From contig JAKSRN010000017.1 of the NCBI GenBank assembly GCA_024403585.1, positions 1 to 15,693 on the forward strand: a DNA stretch of 15,693 nt, read 5' to 3'. Below are positions 12,593-15,693 of this stretch, in pieces. The stretch is from Lachnospiraceae bacterium (GTDB lineage: Bacteria > Bacillota > Clostridia > Lachnospirales > Lachnospiraceae). The translations under genes were made by a program, and so were the position numbers. The notes beneath the pieces are model-generated. The model searched no databases and was not told where the DNA came from. It worked only from the letters and a program-made list of their open reading frames with translations. The stretch's first letter is position 1. The number at the start of each line of letters is the position of its first letter.

Positions 12593-14683
12593 ATGGAAAT
12601 TTACGGAACCGATAGGATTAGAAACGTCGTTTTGCTTGGACACGGTGGTGCCGGAAAGACAACACTGGTTGAAGCAATGGCTTATCTTTCAGGAATTACA
12701 AATAGATTAGGTAAAGTAGCAGATGGAAATACAGTTTCTGACTTCGATAAAGAAGAGATCAAACGTCAGTTTTCTATTTCTACAACTCTGATCCCGATCG
12801 AGTGGGAGAAACACAAAATCAACATCCTGGATACACCTGGTTTCTTCGATTTCGTAGGTGAGGCTGAGGAAGCTGCTTCTGCAGCAGATGCAGCAGTTAT
12901 CGTTGTTTCCGGTAAAGCAGGCGTTCAGGTTGGTACTGAGAAAGCATGGGCTCTTTGCGAGAGATACAATCTTCCTAGAATCTTCTTTATTACAGAGATG
13001 GATAATGATGATGTTTCCTATCGTAAAGTTCTTGAGCAGCTGCAGGAGAGATTCGGAAAACGTGTTGCTCCAATCCATATGCCACTTCGTGAGGATGGAA
13101 AATTCGTTGGATATATCAACATCGTTAAAAATAAAGGTAGAAGATACGTTAACAGAGCTGAGCGCGTAGAGTGCGATATTCCTGATTATGCACAGGAGTA
13201 CCTGGATACATACAGAGACAGCCTGATGGAGTCTGTTGCTGAGACATCTGAGGAGTTCATGGACAGATACTTCAGCGGAGAAGAGTTCTCTGTAACAGAG
13301 ATCACAGCTGCAATGGCATCCGAGATTTCTGAGTGTGGAATGTATCCTGTAAGTATGGGATCTCCTGTAAACTGCCAGGGTGCAAGAATCCTTCTGAACG
13401 ATATCGTTCACTACTTCCCAAGCCCAGCACAGAGAAAACGTGCAGGTCTGGACAAAAACAGCAACTCTGTTGTTAACGCTGACTACGACTTCAAGAAATC
13501 CAAAACAGCAGTTGTATTCAAAACAATCGTTGATCCATTCCTTGGAAAATACTCTCTGTTTAAAGTATGCTCCGGCGTTATCAAGAACGATGATGTTCTC
13601 TACAATGTAAGCCAGGATGTAGATGAGAAACTGAACAAACTGTACGTTCTTCAGGGTGCTAAACCAATCGAGATCTCTGAGCTTCATGCAGGTGATATCG
13701 GTGCCATCGCTAAATCCAACAGCGTTAAAACCGGTGATTCTCTGGGAACAAAAGCTCATCCGGTTATTTACCAGCCAGTAGCTGTTTCCAAACCATATAC
13801 ATCCAAGAGATATAAACCGAAAAACAAAGGCGACGTAGATAAGATCTCCCAGGCATTCGCAAGAATGATGCAGGAAGACCTTTCCATGAAAGTTGTTAAC
13901 GATGCTGAGAACAAACAGACTCTGATCTACGGTATCGGCGATCAGCACATCGATGTAATCGTAAGCAAACTTCTTGAGAGATACAAAGTTGACGTTGAGC
14001 TGTCTCAGCCTAAGGTTGCTTTCCGTGAGACAATCCGCAAGAACTCTGACGTTGATTCCAAATACAAAAAACAGTCTGGTGGACATGGACAGTATGGTCA
14101 CGTTAAGATGCGCTTCGAGCCTTCAGGTGATATGGAGACTCCATACATCTTCGAAGAGTGCGTAGTAGGTGGAGCAGTTCCGAAGAACTACTTCCCGGCA
14201 GTAGAGAAAGGTCTTCAGGACTCTGTAGGAGCTGGACCTCTGGCTGCATATCCTGTAGTTGGTATCAAAGCTACACTGTACGATGGATCTTATCATCCGG
14301 TAGATTCTTCCGAGATGGCATTCAAGACAGCTACAACACAGGCATTCAAGAAAGGTATCATGGAGGCATCTCCGGTACTGCTTGAGCCAATCGTTTCCCT
14401 GAAAGTTAACGTTCCTGATAAATACACAGGTGATGTTATGGGTGATCTGAACAAAAGACGTGGTCGTGTTCTTGGAATGACTCCTGTTGCAGGCGGAAAC
14501 ACTCTGATCGAAGCTGATATCCCTGAGCTTGAGATCTACGGATATTCTACCAACCTTCGTTCTATGACAGGTGGTAGCGGAACATTCGAGTATGAGTTTG
14601 TAAGATATGAGCAGGCTCCATCAGATGTTCAGGCTAAAGAGATCGAGGCACGTGCTTCTAAACTCGCTAAAGATGAGGATTGA
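12593..14683 (+). CDS. EF-G-2-type translational GTPase (elongation factor G paralogue)
   Basis: This is a 696-residue protein with the full EF-G domain order: G domain (about 1-285), domain II (about 300-390, DPFLGKYSLFKV), domain III, domain IV (GGHGQYGHVKMRFEP and NYFPAVEKGLQDS), and domain V (GDVMGDLNKRRGRVLGM, GYSTNLRSMTGGSGTF). The P-loop GHGGAGKT (16-23) is intact. The G3 motif is DTPGFFDF (80-87): Phe84 replaces the histidine that EF-G uses in GTP hydrolysis. The G4 motif is TEMD (134-137) instead of NKMD. From memory, Thermus EF-G-2 has DAPGYGDF and TKLD here, so this fits that paralogue family, not the canonical str-operon fusA. Its cellular role is uncertain: a stress or slow-growth translocase, or recycling. 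It stands alone, with its own promoter and terminator. Confidence 0.9.
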   Translation: MEIYGTDRIRNVVLLGHGGAGKTTLVEAMAYLSGITNRLGKVADGNTVSDFDKEEIKRQFSISTTLIPIEWEKHKINILDTPGFFDFVGEAEEAASAADAAVIVVSGKAGVQVGTEKAWALCERYNLPRIFFITEMDNDDVSYRKVLEQLQERFGKRVAPIHMPLREDGKFVGYINIVKNKGRRYVNRAERVECDIPDYAQEYLDTYRDSLMESVAETSEEFMDRYFSGEEFSVTEITAAMASEISECGMYPVSMGSPVNCQGARILLNDIVHYFPSPAQRKRAGLDKNSNSVVNADYDFKKSKTAVVFKTIVDPFLGKYSLFKVCSGVIKNDDVLYNVSQDVDEKLNKLYVLQGAKPIEISELHAGDIGAIAKSNSVKTGDSLGTKAHPVIYQPVAVSKPYTSKRYKPKNKGDVDKISQAFARMMQEDLSMKVVNDAENKQTLIYGIGDQHIDVIVSKLLERYKVDVELSQPKVAFRETIRKNSDVDSKYKKQSGGHGQYGHVKMRFEPSGDMETPYIFEECVVGGAVPKNYFPAVEKGLQDSVGAGPLAAYPVVGIKATLYDGSYHPVDSSEMAFKTATTQAFKKGIMEASPVLLEPIVSLKVNVPDKYTGDVMGDLNKRRGRVLGMTPVAGGNTLIEADIPELEIYGYSTNLRSMTGGSGTFEYEFVRYEQAPSDVQAKEIEARASKLAKDED

Positions 14684-14716
14684 TCCGAATAGATTAATAT
14701 AGGTTAAACGGCATTA

Positions 14717-14756
14717 GAGGGTCGGGACTTGTGGAGAGTCCCGACTCTCGTTTTTT
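14717..14756 (+). terminator. Terminator of the EF-G-2-like gene
   Basis: GAGGGTCGGGACT (14717-14729) pairs with AGTCCCGACTCTC (14737-14749) over 13 positions with one G-U, with a seven-base loop, followed after one G by six Ts (14751-14756). Confidence 0.93.
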
Positions 14757-14795
14757 GTGCAGTGATGTATGTACTATGCCTGGCATTATTTGTTA

Positions 14796-14821
14796 TGCAA
14801 GAGGTATGGCGTTATCTTGCA
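14796..14821 (+). promoter_or_regulatory. Inverted repeat upstream of the RpiR-family gene
   Basis: TGCAAGA (14796-14802) and TCTTGCA (14815-14821) are perfect complements 12 bases apart. They lie just upstream of TATACT (14830-14835), a possible -10 element without a good -35. RpiR-family regulators often bind inverted repeats in their own promoters, so this is a candidate autoregulatory site. Confidence 0.35.
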
Positions 14822-14866
14822 AAAGGGTGTATACTCAAGGGTAATGAATAAAGCGAGGTATCTACC

Positions 14867-15693
14867 ATGCAACAATCGGGAAGTTTATTTTCAAGAATTA
14901 ACAGTCAGTACAGCTCCATGAGTAAGGGTCAGAAAAGACTGGCTGATTTTATTATGGATCACTATGATCAGGCTGTTTTTATGACTGCAGCAAAACTGGG
15001 AAAACAGGTAAATGTCAGCGAATCCACTACGGTTCGTTTTGCTGTTCTTCTTGGCTATGATGGATTTCCGCAGTTCCACAATGCACTGCAGGAACATGTA
15101 ATGACAAAACTGAACTCTGTTCAGCGTATGGAAGTAAGTTACGGAAGGATTGAGCCGACCAAGATCCTGGATACAGTTCTTCAGTCTGATATTGAGAAAA
15201 TCAAGATGACTCTGGAGCAGACAGACAGGGATGAATTCTCCAAGGCGGTGGATATGATCCTGAATGCCGAGAATATCTATATCGTTGGTATCAGAAGCTG
15301 TGCCCCACTGGCAGGTTTTCTCAGTTATTATATGAATCAGATCGTTCCGAATGTACGGCTGGTCGGCGCCAGCAGTTATGGAGAACTTTTTGAGCAGATC
15401 ATCCGAATCAGTGAGAAGGATGTGATCATCGGAATCAGTTTCCCTCGTTATTCCATGCGTACATTGAAGGCGATGGAATTCGCTCATAATCAGAAGGCTA
15501 ATGTGATCACGATCACAGACAGTGTTCATTCACCAATGAATATGTACTCTTCCTGCAACCTGATCGCAAGAAGTGACATGGCTTCCATTGTTGACTCACT
15601 GGTTGCACCTCTGAGCCTGATCAATGCATTGCTGGTGGCTCTCTGCATGAAACGACAGAAAGAAGTCCTTCATACACTGGAGACCATGGAGAA
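14867..15693 (+). CDS. RpiR/MurR-family transcriptional regulator, C-terminus beyond the window
   Basis: An open frame from ATG 14867 runs to the window end without a stop, giving 275 complete codons, close to the usual 280-290 of the family, so little is missing. The N-terminal half is an RpiR helix-turn-helix: TAAKLGKQVNVSESTTVRFA (40-59) then LLGYDGFPQFHNAL. From about residue 125 there is a SIS domain (IYIVGIRSCAPLAGFLSYYM, about 137-156; DVIIGISFPRYSMRTLKAM), which binds a phosphosugar effector. GAGG eight bases before the ATG is a modest ribosome site. Such proteins control sugar-phosphate or amino-sugar genes; the target should lie downstream, out of view. The preceding terminator makes it a separate transcription unit. 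Confidence 0.88.
   Translation, partial: MQQSGSLFSRINSQYSSMSKGQKRLADFIMDHYDQAVFMTAAKLGKQVNVSESTTVRFAVLLGYDGFPQFHNALQEHVMTKLNSVQRMEVSYGRIEPTKILDTVLQSDIEKIKMTLEQTDRDEFSKAVDMILNAENIYIVGIRSCAPLAGFLSYYMNQIVPNVRLVGASSYGELFEQIIRISEKDVIIGISFPRYSMRTLKAMEFAHNQKANVITITDSVHSPMNMYSSCNLIARSDMASIVDSLVAPLSLINALLVALCMKRQKEVLHTLETME

Noticed and set aside
12707..14101. 464-codon open frame on the minus strand
   Set aside because: It lies wholly antisense to the EF-G-2 gene, has no ribosome site, and its cysteine/serine/isoleucine-rich product resembles no protein family. It is a by-product of codon bias.
14891..15529. 212-codon minus-strand open frame near the window end
   Set aside because: It is the antisense shadow of the RpiR-family gene, which reads through on the plus strand with recognisable domains.
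1..15693. CRISPR array, transposon, phage or toxin-antitoxin/defence system
   Set aside because: No regularly spaced direct repeats, transposase, integrase, attachment duplication or defence-type protein was found on either strand.

Overview
The window looks like chromosomal DNA of an anaerobic, butyrate-forming member of the Firmicutes, most likely a gut Lachnospiraceae. The reasons are the compact thl-crt-hbd-bcd-etfB-etfA cluster, strong AGGAGG-type ribosome binding sites, Bacillus/Clostridium-type sigma-A promoters, U-tailed intrinsic terminators and a neighbouring 4-hydroxybutyrate dehydrogenase. I do not claim a species.

Layout. (1) 1-1923, plus strand: a histidine-phosphatase protein and queA (tRNA queuosine synthesis), translationally coupled, followed by a coding-like orphan fragment, a folded segment and a strong terminator. 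(2) 2022-8307, plus strand: the butyrate operon. A promoter whose -35 box lies inside a perfect Rex-like operator drives acetyl-CoA acetyltransferase, crotonase, 3-hydroxybutyryl-CoA dehydrogenase, butyryl-CoA dehydrogenase and both ETF subunits. It ends in a 14-bp terminator. RNA hairpins lie at the predicted mRNA 5' end, between thl and crt, and (elaborately) between crt and hbd. (3) 8321-9785, minus strand: a convergent, monocistronic 4-hydroxybutyrate dehydrogenase with its own promoter and terminator. (4) 9824-12335, minus strand: a tyrA-aroA operon (prephenate dehydrogenase with ACT domain, class II-type EPSP synthase) with a strong promoter overlapped by an 18-bp palindrome. (5) 12336-14756, plus strand: a divergent gene for an EF-G-2-type translational GTPase with unusual G3 and G4 motifs, a structured leader and a terminator. 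(6) 14796-15693, plus strand: an RpiR-family regulator running off the window end.

How the genes work together. The operon converts two acetyl-CoA through acetoacetyl-CoA, 3-hydroxybutyryl-CoA and crotonyl-CoA to butyryl-CoA. The last step is probably coupled by Bcd-EtfAB to ferredoxin reduction. A Rex-type operator would tie this NADH-consuming pathway to the NADH/NAD+ ratio. 4-Hydroxybutyrate dehydrogenase belongs to the succinate/4-aminobutyrate route, which also enters at crotonyl-CoA, so two butyrate routes meet in this neighbourhood. The terminal butyryl-CoA enzyme (but, or ptb-buk) is not in the window.

No tRNA, rRNA, CRISPR array, transposase or prophage gene was seen. The region is mostly housekeeping and core metabolism. 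The most interesting signals are regulatory or structural DNA and RNA elements and the atypical EF-G paralogue. I did not find a convincing wholly new multi-gene system.
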